Shown here in pieces: positions 34,368-41,658 of a stretch of DNA of 64,000 nt. The stretch covers positions 52,445-116,444 of the forward strand of contig RAYM01000023.1 in NCBI GenBank assembly GCA_003611805.1. The letters are read 5' to 3'. The notes beneath the pieces were generated by a model, which saw only the letters and a list, made by a program, of their open reading frames with translations, ran no database searches and had not been told where the DNA came from. The position numbers and the translations under genes are program-made. Position 1 is the first letter of the stretch; every line of letters starts with the position of its first letter. Source of the DNA: a bacterium 1xD42-87. GTDB lineage: Bacteria; Bacillota; Clostridia; Lachnospirales; Lachnospiraceae.

Positions 34368-35921
34368 TTACGCATGTAATGTCATAACCTTCGTCGCTAC
34401 CCGCTCCCGAAACCGCACGTCGTGCTCCACAAAGAGGAGCGTCGGCTCATACGTCAAAAGCAGTTTCTCAATCTGCATCCGGGAGAAAACGTCGATATAG
34501 TTAAGCGGTTCATCCCAGATGTAGAGGTGCGCGGGGGTCAGCAGACTTGCCGCCAGCAGTACTTTTTTCTTCTGCCCTTCCGAATAATCCTCCATATTTT
34601 TCGCAAACTGTACCCGCTCAAAGTCAAGCTGCCGTAAGATGGCGCAGAACAGGCTATGATCCAGATTCCGCTGCTTGCAAAAGGCTGGAAGGCTGCCGGT
34701 CAGGAACGAGGTGTCCTGATTCACGTAGGAGATCGTCAGCCCCGAAGCGGTTTCTAAGACGCCTTTTTCCAAGACGGGCATGGGGGAAGGAGGATATGCG
34801 GCGTCGGTCGTTTTAGAGGCGGCTTTTTGCAGGATCATCTTGATCAGGGATGACTTTCCACAGCCGTTTTCCCCGTGCAGGGCAACCCGTTCTCCCTGAT
34901 GAATGGAAAAGGTCAGCTCCGCAAAGACGGGGTGGACTGCGTCCGCATACTGTAAGCTGTAATCCCTGACATCTACCAGCCTGTCTTTATGGTGGGAGAG
35001 GGGCATCAGCCTTAAATCCACCGTTTTTTCCAAATCTTGCAAAAGTCCTTCCTTCTCCTCGATCTCCCGCTCAATTCTTTTGGTCATCTGGGCGGCCCGG
35101 CTCTGCATCTTCTTCGTTTTTGCGCCGATATAAGGTCTCATACCTTTTCCGCGGTCGTGTTCTTTCACGGGGTCATAGCCAATCTTGGTGGCTTCGTTTT
35201 TGTCCGCCCATGCCGCGGTACGTCTGGCTGCCTGCCTCAGCTTTCCGATTTCTTTCACATGCTTCTCGTTTTCTGAGATGGCGAACTGGTCCTTGCGCTG
35301 TTTGTTTTCCCACCAGACACTGAAATTGCCGCTCTGTACCTCAATGGTCTGCCTGTTTAACACAAGGACGTGGTCGATACAGGCATCCAACAGATCCCTG
35401 TCGTGAGATACGAGAATAAAGCCCTTTTTGGAAGCCAGATAGTGTTTCACGGTCTCTCTGGCATCCTGATCCAGATGATTCGTCGGCTCGTCGATCAGCA
35501 GGAAATCATTTTCGCCCGAAAATAGGACGGCAAGCAGAATCTTGGTCTGCTCCCCGAAACTTAGCGTCTCAAAAGGACGGTAAAGGATTTCCGCATTCTC
35601 GTTAAGCTGCGCCAGCTCGCAGATCACCCGCCACTCTTCGCAGCCTGGTTTCACTTTTTCCAGAAAGGCGGAGGCGGGCAGCGTTTTCTGCGCATCTGTG
35701 ACGGCATAAGGAAAGTAATCAAAGGCGACGGACGCGCTGATAGAGCCCTGATAAACGTACTCTCCTGTTAGCAGGCGCAGGAACGTCGTTTTGCCCTTTC
35801 CGTTCCTGCCGATAAAACCCAGTTTCCAGTCAGTATCAATCGAAAAAGAGGCATTTTCAAAGATATCGTCAAAGCTCCCTTCGTAGGAAAACGTCAGATT
35901 GGTTACATTGATTTGTGACAT
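34368..35921 (-). CDS. ABC-F ATPase, Lsa-like ribosome protection type
   Basis: 517-residue cytosolic protein with two ABC domains and no membrane part. Domain 1: GFIGRNGKGKTTFLRLL, signature LSFGEQTK, LLIDEPTNHLD. Domain 2: HGENGCGKSSLIKM, signature YSEGQKKK, YIWDEPLNYID. The N-terminus INVTNLTFSYEGSFDDIFEN resembles the Lsa group, which displaces lincosamides, streptogramins A and pleuromutilins from the ribosome. A GTG upstream (35939) is in frame, but AAGGGAGAG precedes the ATG at 35921. The roughly 340-base leader has a promoter, tiny upstream frames and a terminator, so drug-induced attenuation is likely. Confidence 0.88.
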   Translation of the reverse strand: MSQINVTNLTFSYEGSFDDIFENASFSIDTDWKLGFIGRNGKGKTTFLRLLTGEYVYQGSISASVAFDYFPYAVTDAQKTLPASAFLEKVKPGCEEWRVICELAQLNENAEILYRPFETLSFGEQTKILLAVLFSGENDFLLIDEPTNHLDQDARETVKHYLASKKGFILVSHDRDLLDACIDHVLVLNRQTIEVQSGNFSVWWENKQRKDQFAISENEKHVKEIGKLRQAARRTAAWADKNEATKIGYDPVKEHDRGKGMRPYIGAKTKKMQSRAAQMTKRIEREIEEKEGLLQDLEKTVDLRLMPLSHHKDRLVDVRDYSLQYADAVHPVFAELTFSIHQGERVALHGENGCGKSSLIKMILQKAASKTTDAAYPPSPMPVLEKGVLETASGLTISYVNQDTSFLTGSLPAFCKQRNLDHSLFCAILRQLDFERVQFAKNMEDYSEGQKKKVLLAASLLTPAHLYIWDEPLNYIDVFSRMQIEKLLLTYEPTLLFVEHDVRFRERVATKVMTLHA

Positions 35922-36027
35922 ACACATCTCTCCCTTCACAAAATCGTCACTGTCCTGCGACGACTCAGAGAATGCGAGGCATTCTCCTTAAATGATTTAC
36001 GCTATGGCATTTTCCGTAAACTGGCAA

Positions 36028-36059
36028 CAAAAAAGAACCCTCCGCCGCCGGAAAGTTCT
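36028..36059 (-). terminator. Leader attenuator of ABC-F gene
   Basis: On the minus strand AGAACTTTCCG, a 4-base loop and CGGAGGGTTCT form an 11-bp stem (two G-U pairs) followed at once by six T. It lies about 110 bases before the ABC-F start, inside its leader, so transcription must pass it to reach the gene. Confidence 0.8.
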
Positions 36060-36181
36060 CTCACACGCGTTACCGTCTCCATGGGAAATGTGTACAGTGA
36101 GACGCATCAAAAAACAGCGCACACAAAAAGAGAGGCGGTGAGAACATAATCCACTTCTGGCGGCACGAAAAACGGTACGGA

Positions 36182-36238
36182 TCAAAATGCCCGTACAGCG
36201 ATAACCTTCATGCAATCAAAAGTAGATTATTTCTTCAT
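36182..36238 (-). promoter_or_regulatory. Upstream open frames in ABC-F leader
   Basis: Minus-strand ATG AAG AAA TAA (36238-36227) codes Met-Lys-Lys and has AGGTGAAAGG just upstream. A second frame, MKVIAVRAF (36211-36182), follows. Short leader peptides on which a drug-bound ribosome stalls are known before ABC-F and erm genes; that role here is inferred. Confidence 0.6.
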
Positions 36239-36268
36239 CCTTTCACCTCTCTCTGTCAAGATAGGGAT

Positions 36269-36297
36269 ATTCTAACACTGTGCGTCTTTTTTGTCAA
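36269..36297 (-). promoter_or_regulatory. Promoter of ABC-F leader
   Basis: Minus strand TTGACA (36297-36292), 17-base spacer, TAGAAT (36274-36269). It places the start near 36262, about 20 bases before the Met-Lys-Lys frame. Confidence 0.75.
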
Positions 36298-36443
36298 ACA
36301 TAATGCTGCCGCGGACAGAGCTGTCATTTCAAAGGAAATTCATGTAGAGTGAGATTCTCCAATTCGTGAATTGTCAAACAGGAGTTCTTTCTTGCATTGA
36401 TATCAAAATTGTCGTACGATTGTACTACAAGGAAGTGGCTGTA

Positions 36444-36527
36444 ATGAAGGAAGCAACTTTGCAGGTACGGATGGATGCGGAGTTAAAAGAACAGGAGGAC
36501 ATTATAGATTATGATTTTAAACTTTGA
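36444..36527 (+). pseudogene. RelB/DinJ antitoxin N-terminal remnant
   Basis: 27-codon frame MKEATLQVRMDAELKEQEDI, matching the ribbon-helix-helix start of RelB/DinJ antitoxins, then ending abruptly. The rest of the antitoxin and any toxin are missing. GTAC-centred dyad sequence just before it (36402-36428) could be its old operator. Its AGGAGG (36493-36498) now serves the overlapping cupin gene. Confidence 0.6.
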
Positions 36528-36834
36528 CGAGGTCGAGGAACAGATAATCCCGAATTTTAAAGGCGGGGAGAAAGCGTTTCGGACGCATATGTACACGGAC
36601 GGGTCATGCAAGATCATGCGCGCGTCCTTGGAGCCGGGGGCGAGTATCGGCGTACATACCCATGAGGCGGACAGCGAAATTATTTTTATGCTGAAAGGAA
36701 CTGGCGTGGTTCTTTGCGACGGCGCAAAAGAAATCCTGACCGCGGGGGGCTGCCATTACTGCCCGAAGGGACACAGCCACAGTCTGCGCAACGAGAGCGA
36801 TGAAGTGATCGAGTTTTATGCGGTCGTAGAGTGA
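36511..36834 (+). CDS. Small cupin-domain protein
   Basis: 107-residue single cupin: motif 1 SIGVHTHEADSEIIFMLKG and motif 2 YCPKGHSHSLRNES carry the metal-binding His and Glu residues. It may be a sugar isomerase-like or metal-binding regulatory protein; no substrate is evident. The start overlaps the RelB remnant. The stop codon touches the second 84-bp leader repeat. Confidence 0.85.
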   Translation: MILNFDEVEEQIIPNFKGGEKAFRTHMYTDGSCKIMRASLEPGASIGVHTHEADSEIIFMLKGTGVVLCDGAKEILTAGGCHYCPKGHSHSLRNESDEVIEFYAVVE

Positions 36835-36918
36835 AGGTTGAAAGAAAATCTTTCAACCTTGATTTGAGGGTCAAATGAACATGCAAGCATGTTCGCTTGA
36901 CCCATGGAGGCAAAAATG
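36835..36918 (+). repeat. 84-bp leader repeat, copy 2
   Basis: Matches copy 1 at all but one base. It begins right after the cupin stop and ends at an ATG that opens only an 18-codon frame (36916-36972, MRKVLLKLSSRAVTWRLV), so no full-length gene follows it directly; aminopeptidase P starts at 37002. Confidence 0.9.
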
Positions 36919-37001
36919 CGAAAAGTACTTCTGAAACTCAGCAGCAGAGCTGTGACATGGCGGTTAGTATGACATTTTGAACCAGGGAGGAGAATAGAGA
37001 G

Positions 37002-38792
37002 ATGGATGTCAAAGAGAGATTACAGGCGCTTCGCGAGCAGATGAGAAAGCGGAAAATCGTGGCGTATATTGTCCCGACGGAGGATTTTCACGGTTCTGAG
37101 TATGTGGGGGATTATTTTAAGACAAGGGAGTATTTATCCGGGTTTACAGGCTCTGCAGGCACGCTTCTGGTGATGCCGGAACGTGCTTTTCTGTGGACGG
37201 ACGGCAGATATTTTCTGCAGGCGGAAACGCAGCTGTCTGGCAGCGGTATTGAACTGATGAAAAGCGGAGAGCCGGGGGTTCTTTCGCTTGCGGCGTTTCT
37301 GGGTAAGGAACTGAAACGTGGGGATGTGATCGGTTTTGACGGGCGGACCGTGACGGGCGCGTTCGTGAAGGAGCTTCAGGAAAAGATGGCGGAGAAGCAG
37401 GTCACATTTTACGGGCAAAAGGATTTGGCAGGTCTGATCTGGGAGAACCGTCCGCCCATGTCTGCGGAGCCGGTCTGGGGACTGTTGGTCTCCTACGCAG
37501 GGCTTTCAAGGGAAGAGAAGCTGACAAAGGTTCGGGAAAAGATGGAGGAGGCGAGGGCGGATGCCCTTCTTGTGACGGCGCTTGATGAGACGGCATGGCT
37601 GCTGAATCTGCGGGGTGATGATGTGAAGCATACCCCTGTCTTTCTGGCTTACATGTTTATCACGAAAAGACGGGCGATTCTGTGCGCGCAGATGCAGGCT
37701 TTTTCCGAGGAGATCAAAGGGGAGTTAAAGAAGGCGGGAATCACGATTCTGCCTTATGAGAGCATAGAGGAGGTTGTCGCGTCCCTTCCCGCGGGGCAGA
37801 GGCTTATGGCGGATGAAAATAAAGTCAGTTACCGGCTTTTGCATGCCGTGTCCAAGGGTGTGGAGAAGATCAACAAACCGAGTCCCGTGGCGCTGCTCAA
37901 AGCGGTTAAGACGTCCCGGGAAATCGATCATATCCGTTCCGCTCATGTCAAGGACGGGGTGGCGGTAACCAGATTTGTGCACTGGCTGAAAACGCATGTG
38001 GGTAAGGAAGAAATTACGGAGATCGGTGCGGCGGAGAAGCTGGAAGAATTTCGCTGTGAGGCGGAAGGGTATCTCGGTCCCAGTTTTGATCCTATCGTGG
38101 CTTACGGACCGCACGGCGCGATCGTGCATTACAGCGCAACGCCGGAGACGGATGCGGCTCTGCAGCCAAAGGGGCTGTGTCTGGCGGATACAGGCGGACA
38201 TTACAGTGAGGGGACGACGGATATCACGCGCACGATTGCCTTGGGCGGGCTGACGGCGGAGGAGAAGCGTGCCTACACATTGGCGCTTAAAGGGCACCTG
38301 CGGCTGGGTGCGGTGAAATTTACGGAGGGTGTCTGCGGGCAGAATCTGGATGTGCTGGCGAGGCAGCCGCTGTGGGAAGAAGGGATGGACTATAACCACG
38401 GCACGGGGCATGGTGTCGGGTATCTTTTGAGCGTGCATGAAGGACCACAGAATTTCCGTTGGCGTATCGGGGACGGCGCATCCTGCGTGCCTCTGGAAGA
38501 GGGGATGGTTATCTCCAATGAACCGGGCTTATATGTGGCAGGAAAGTTTGGCATCCGCCATGAGAATCTGGTGCTTGTCAGAAAGGGAGAAAAGACCGAT
38601 TACGGGCAGTTTATGTATCTGGAGCCGCTCACTATGGTTCCCTTTGATAAGGGCGCCATTGACGTTAACCTGTTGACGAAGCGGGAGATCGGTCTGCTAA
38701 ACGACTACCATACAAAGGTTTACGAGACGCTTGCGCCCCATTTTACGGGGGAGGAGCTTGTGTGGCTGGGCGAAGCAACGGCGGCAGTGTAG
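37002..38792 (+). CDS. pepP: Aminopeptidase P family (M24B) Xaa-Pro peptidase
   Basis: 596-residue cytosolic peptidase with two creatinase-like N-terminal domains (first beginning REQMRKRKIVAYIVPTEDFH) and a C-terminal pita-bread domain. Dinuclear metal ligands are seen as ADTGGHYSEGTTDITRT (two Asp), GTGHGVGY (His), NEPGLY (Glu) and RHENLV (Glu). It removes N-terminal residues preceding proline. Length matches the long bacterial/eukaryotic aminopeptidase P type. GGAGGAG precedes the ATG. Single gene, followed by a bidirectional terminator. Confidence 0.92.
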   Translation: MDVKERLQALREQMRKRKIVAYIVPTEDFHGSEYVGDYFKTREYLSGFTGSAGTLLVMPERAFLWTDGRYFLQAETQLSGSGIELMKSGEPGVLSLAAFLGKELKRGDVIGFDGRTVTGAFVKELQEKMAEKQVTFYGQKDLAGLIWENRPPMSAEPVWGLLVSYAGLSREEKLTKVREKMEEARADALLVTALDETAWLLNLRGDDVKHTPVFLAYMFITKRRAILCAQMQAFSEEIKGELKKAGITILPYESIEEVVASLPAGQRLMADENKVSYRLLHAVSKGVEKINKPSPVALLKAVKTSREIDHIRSAHVKDGVAVTRFVHWLKTHVGKEEITEIGAAEKLEEFRCEAEGYLGPSFDPIVAYGPHGAIVHYSATPETDAALQPKGLCLADTGGHYSEGTTDITRTIALGGLTAEEKRAYTLALKGHLRLGAVKFTEGVCGQNLDVLARQPLWEEGMDYNHGTGHGVGYLLSVHEGPQNFRWRIGDGASCVPLEEGMVISNEPGLYVAGKFGIRHENLVLVRKGEKTDYGQFMYLEPLTMVPFDKGAIDVNLLTKREIGLLNDYHTKVYETLAPHFTGEELVWLGEATAAV

Positions 38793-38829
38793 GGCTGTAT
38801 AGCCAGAAAGAAACTGCGTAAAGAAAATC

Positions 38830-38880
38830 AGGCATTGCCATCAGGGGCTTGTCAAAAGCCTTTAGGATGGCAATGTCTGA
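38830..38880. terminator. Bidirectional terminator
   Basis: CAGGCATTGCCATC (38830-38843) and GATGGCAATGTCTG (38867-38880) form a 14-bp stem with one G-U pair between convergent genes, with T-rich sequence outside on both strands. Confidence 0.8.
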
Positions 38881-38885
38881 CTATT

Positions 38886-39356
38886 TTATTTGCTTTCGAT
38901 GTCACGCTGCCGGTGCAGGGTTTTATTTATTTTTCTGATGTTGTGTCTGATGATGGCATACTGTATCAGCCATATGACGGCATAATTACATGCGAACATG
39001 CCGAAATAGTTTACAATGCCCGTCAGACTGTGCTCCGTCCAGTAAGTGATATAGGCGATCGGCATCATCAAAACGGTGATAAGCAAAAAGTAAATACCGG
39101 TCTGTTTTGCCAGCCCCCAAGTCTCCACGTCCCAGACCACGGAGCATCCGGCGCATCCGGCTCCCAACAGACCGCACAGGAGCGCCTGTACGATAACGGC
39201 GCCTATTTCACTTCCCACCATTTCCACCAGTGCCGGCATACAGGGAGCGTAGTAACCGTCCGCCCAGATCAGGGAAGTGATGATCGTGAAGGTGTAGCCG
39301 ATGGCAAGTCCCATGGGAAAACCGAATAGTCCGCGTGAAATGATTTTCTTTAACAT
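38886..39356 (-). CDS. DUF3021 membrane protein
   Basis: 156-residue protein with four membrane segments (GLFGFPMGLAIGYTF; IVQALLCGLLGAGCAG; IYFLLITVLMMPIAYITYW; NYFGMFACNYAVIWLIQY) and a basic tail. DUF3021 genes typically follow a LytTR-domain regulator, as here (10 bases after it), and are thought to be its membrane partner or target. GTGAGGT precedes the ATG. Confidence 0.85.
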   Translation of the reverse strand: MLKKIISRGLFGFPMGLAIGYTFTIITSLIWADGYYAPCMPALVEMVGSEIGAVIVQALLCGLLGAGCAGCSVVWDVETWGLAKQTGIYFLLITVLMMPIAYITYWTEHSLTGIVNYFGMFACNYAVIWLIQYAIIRHNIRKINKTLHRQRDIESK

Positions 39357-39366
39357 GTCTTATACC

Positions 39367-39807
39367 TCACATTCCTAATATTTTTTTGATTTTTGAGACA
39401 TAACGTCTGGAAACATAAGTTGTCGTACCGTTCGTCAGTTCCACATAGATCGTGCCGCTGAAACTCAAGTCGAAGTTTTTCACTTTTTTTATGTGAATGA
39501 TTTCCGAGTTGGAGATGCGGACGAATAGAGAGGGATTTAGCCGTTCCGCCGCTTCGTAAAGCCTGAGCCGCAGAAGATATTCACCCTTGTCCGTCACCGC
39601 GAAAACTTTGCCGTTTGCGGCATAGATGCGGAACAGGTCATCCGGCTCCAGGACTTCCATTTTCCCGTCCTTGCTGCCGGTGAGAATGGGTGGTGCGTTT
39701 TCGGACAGCCGCTGCATAAGGGTGTTCACTTCTTCCGTTATGGAAGCGGTGTGGATGATGATTTTCGGCTCGGTACAGGAGCTGTCAATTTTTATTTCAA
39801 CCTGCAT
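39367..39807 (-). CDS. LytTR DNA-binding regulator without receiver
   Basis: 146 residues: a short N-terminal region (IIIHTASITEEVNTLMQRL) and a C-terminal LytTR domain (about 45-146; FVRISNSEIIHIKKVKNFDL and YVSRRYVSKIKKIL). No phosphoreceiver domain, so control is probably through the adjacent DUF3021 membrane protein. The frame is open upstream to 39924, but GGAGGT precedes the ATG at 39807. Divergent from the class II aldolase gene. Confidence 0.85.
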   Translation of the reverse strand: MQVEIKIDSSCTEPKIIIHTASITEEVNTLMQRLSENAPPILTGSKDGKMEVLEPDDLFRIYAANGKVFAVTDKGEYLLRLRLYEAAERLNPSLFVRISNSEIIHIKKVKNFDLSFSGTIYVELTNGTTTYVSRRYVSKIKKILGM

Positions 39808-39983
39808 TTTGGTATTCACCTCCGTTCCTTTCCATATCTTTATGTTCCGTTTGCCTGTGATGCCATTATAGGAAAAGGGGATGTTTCCTGCAACAGATTT
39901 TCGACAGTCGGTCGTATATGGCATACAGGTGGCTGCTGTCAGGGCTTACGATGGAAAAAACGGTTGTGTAGACAGGGATATAC

Positions 39984-40012
39984 TTGTTTGTCTGCTTATT
40001 CTCCGCTATAAT
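39984..40012 (+). promoter_or_regulatory. Promoter of class II aldolase gene
   Basis: TTGTTT (39984-39989), 17-base spacer, TATAAT (40007-40012), about 80 bases ahead of the aldolase start in the divergent intergenic region. Confidence 0.55.
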
Positions 40013-40095
40013 ATATTTGAAAACAGGCGGCATTGTTGTAATGGCAGTATTCGTATTTTATGGAAGGGTTAAATGTTCCGGAATGGAGGAAAATC

Positions 40096-40734
40096 ATGCA
40101 GGATGAAAAAGCGGTTCGGGAAGAAATATGCGAGATTGGGAGACGGATGTACGGGCGGCGTATGGTGGCGGCGAACGACGGCAATATTTCGGTGCGCTTT
40201 TCGGAAAATGAATTGATCTGCACGCCCACAGGCATCTCCAAGGGGTTTATGAAGCCGGAACAGCTCTGTAAACTGGACCTTACGGGAAAGGTGCTGAAGA
40301 TGGCGGAAGGGTTCGGCCCGTCCTCCGAGGTGAAAATGCATCTGCGGGTGTACGAGAAACGCCCGGATATCACGGCGGTGGTACACGCGCACCCGATCTT
40401 TGCCACCAGCTTTGCGGTGATGGGAAGGGCGCTTGACGTACCCATCATGCCGGAGGTGATTGTCAATTTCGGAAAAGTGCCCCTTGCGCCTTACGGTACG
40501 CCCTCCACGGCGGAGATCCCGGACGCCATAGAGCCGTATCTTAAGGACTATCAGGCGATCCTTCTGGAGAGCCACGGCGCGCTCACATGGGCCAAGGATT
40601 TGCAGACGGCATATATGAAACTGGAGTCTGTGGAATTTTACGCGGAATTACTGTACCGAACGGCGCAGCTTGGCGGACCGAGGGAGCTGAGTGGGGAAAA
40701 ACTGGAGCGGCTGTATGAGGTGATTGCCCGTTAA
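40096..40734 (+). CDS. Class II aldolase/adducin family protein
   Basis: 212-residue zinc-dependent aldolase of the L-fuculose/L-ribulose-phosphate type. Phosphate-binding region AANDGNISVRF and CTPTGISKG; zinc ligands VVHAHPIFA (two His) and ESHGALTWA (His); GPSSEVKMH around the catalytic Glu. Cleaves or epimerises a sugar phosphate; the exact sugar is unknown. The frame extends back to 40060, but GGAGG precedes the ATG at 40096. Single gene. Confidence 0.88.
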   Translation: MQDEKAVREEICEIGRRMYGRRMVAANDGNISVRFSENELICTPTGISKGFMKPEQLCKLDLTGKVLKMAEGFGPSSEVKMHLRVYEKRPDITAVVHAHPIFATSFAVMGRALDVPIMPEVIVNFGKVPLAPYGTPSTAEIPDAIEPYLKDYQAILLESHGALTWAKDLQTAYMKLESVEFYAELLYRTAQLGGPRELSGEKLERLYEVIAR

Positions 40735-40783
40735 ATGGACTGGAGACTGTGAGGGAAAGCGGGGAATAAAGATTTCGATTGCA

Positions 40784-40833
40784 TAAAAAAGACAGTATGA
40801 AAGGTTACATGCCAATCATACTGTCTTTTGGTA
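40784..40833. terminator. Bidirectional terminator
   Basis: GACAGTATGA (40791-40800) and TCATACTGTC (40816-40825), a perfect 10-bp stem. AAAAAA flanks it on the left (U run for the minus-strand gene) and TTTT on the right (for the aldolase). Confidence 0.85.
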
Positions 40834-41586
40834 TTATTTTACGGAAACAGAAGTGATATGCGGGTTCGCACCGTTGTACCAGTACAGGTAACCTTCCATG
40901 TCAACAGTATCGCCGACCTTCAGGTTTTCCACAGCCTTGTAGACATCTGTGCTGCTGTCGCAGAGATAAGACTCCACGCAGAAGGTGTAGGTCTGTCCGT
41001 CTTTGGATACGTTGAAGTACAGATCGTTATTGTCGGCAGCGGAACCGGAGTTGTCGTCGTTGTAAACAACGGCACAGTCGTAGGACTGTCCGTCCTTCTC
41101 ATAGGTCTCAACGGTCATGCCCTTGAAAGATACCAGCTCATTCTGGTGTTTGATCAGTTCGTCTTCCTTGGCGAGCAGATCGGTTACATCCGTCGCGGAA
41201 GCGGTGAAGCTGCCGTCCTGAATCTCAATGGCTGCGCCCTCGGCGATTTCCACTTCGCCGGACCACTCGGTCTTGTAGCCAGTCACTTTGATCTTCGTGC
41301 CGGGGGTGAGCTTTTCGTAATCCGCCTCGGAGCAGACTGCGTTGTAGACGAAATATGCGCCGTCCTTATCCTGTGTGTAGAGGGTAGCTTTATCCTCCCA
41401 CCAAGACTGCTTCGCCTGCACGTATGTCTCGATTACCACTTCGCTGTCAAGTGCGGCAGCCATGTACTCGTCGTGGGTCATAACGCCCTCGGATTTCTTG
41501 TCTTCGCCGCCGTTTCCGCCATTACCGCAGGCGGTAAGGGACAGAGCGAGGGCAAGTGTCAGTGTCAATGCGATTGTCTTTTTCAT
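40834..41586 (-). CDS. Lipoprotein with possible OB-fold repeats
   Basis: 250-residue exported lipoprotein: MKKTIALTLTLALALSLTAC gives a clear signal and lipobox Cys, followed by a Gly/Asn linker. The body shows two similar segments of the kind TKIKVTGYKTEWSGEVEIAEG and GDTVDMEGYLYWYNGANPH, each preceded by a Tyr-rich strand, resembling the OB-fold of nucleic-acid or sugar-binding DUF4131-like proteins; this is tentative. GAGGAGG precedes the ATG. It lies downstream of the sugar ABC operon but with its own ribosome site. Confidence 0.7.
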   Translation of the reverse strand: MKKTIALTLTLALALSLTACGNGGNGGEDKKSEGVMTHDEYMAAALDSEVVIETYVQAKQSWWEDKATLYTQDKDGAYFVYNAVCSEADYEKLTPGTKIKVTGYKTEWSGEVEIAEGAAIEIQDGSFTASATDVTDLLAKEDELIKHQNELVSFKGMTVETYEKDGQSYDCAVVYNDDNSGSAADNNDLYFNVSKDGQTYTFCVESYLCDSSTDVYKAVENLKVGDTVDMEGYLYWYNGANPHITSVSVK

Positions 41587-41658
41587 AATCATCCTCCTCA
41601 ATAGTAGCGTTTTTTAATTGCTTCTACAGCGACGATTATACCATACTCAGTGGATAAA

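Noticed and set aside
37725..38438. 237-codon minus-strand frame inside aminopeptidase P
   Set aside because: Low-complexity basic translation with no ribosome site, opposite a full-length conserved enzyme.
40828..41604. 258-codon plus-strand frame opposite the lipoprotein gene
   Set aside because: Matches the lipoprotein gene's length only because of codon bias; the minus strand has a signal peptide, lipobox and GAGGAGG.
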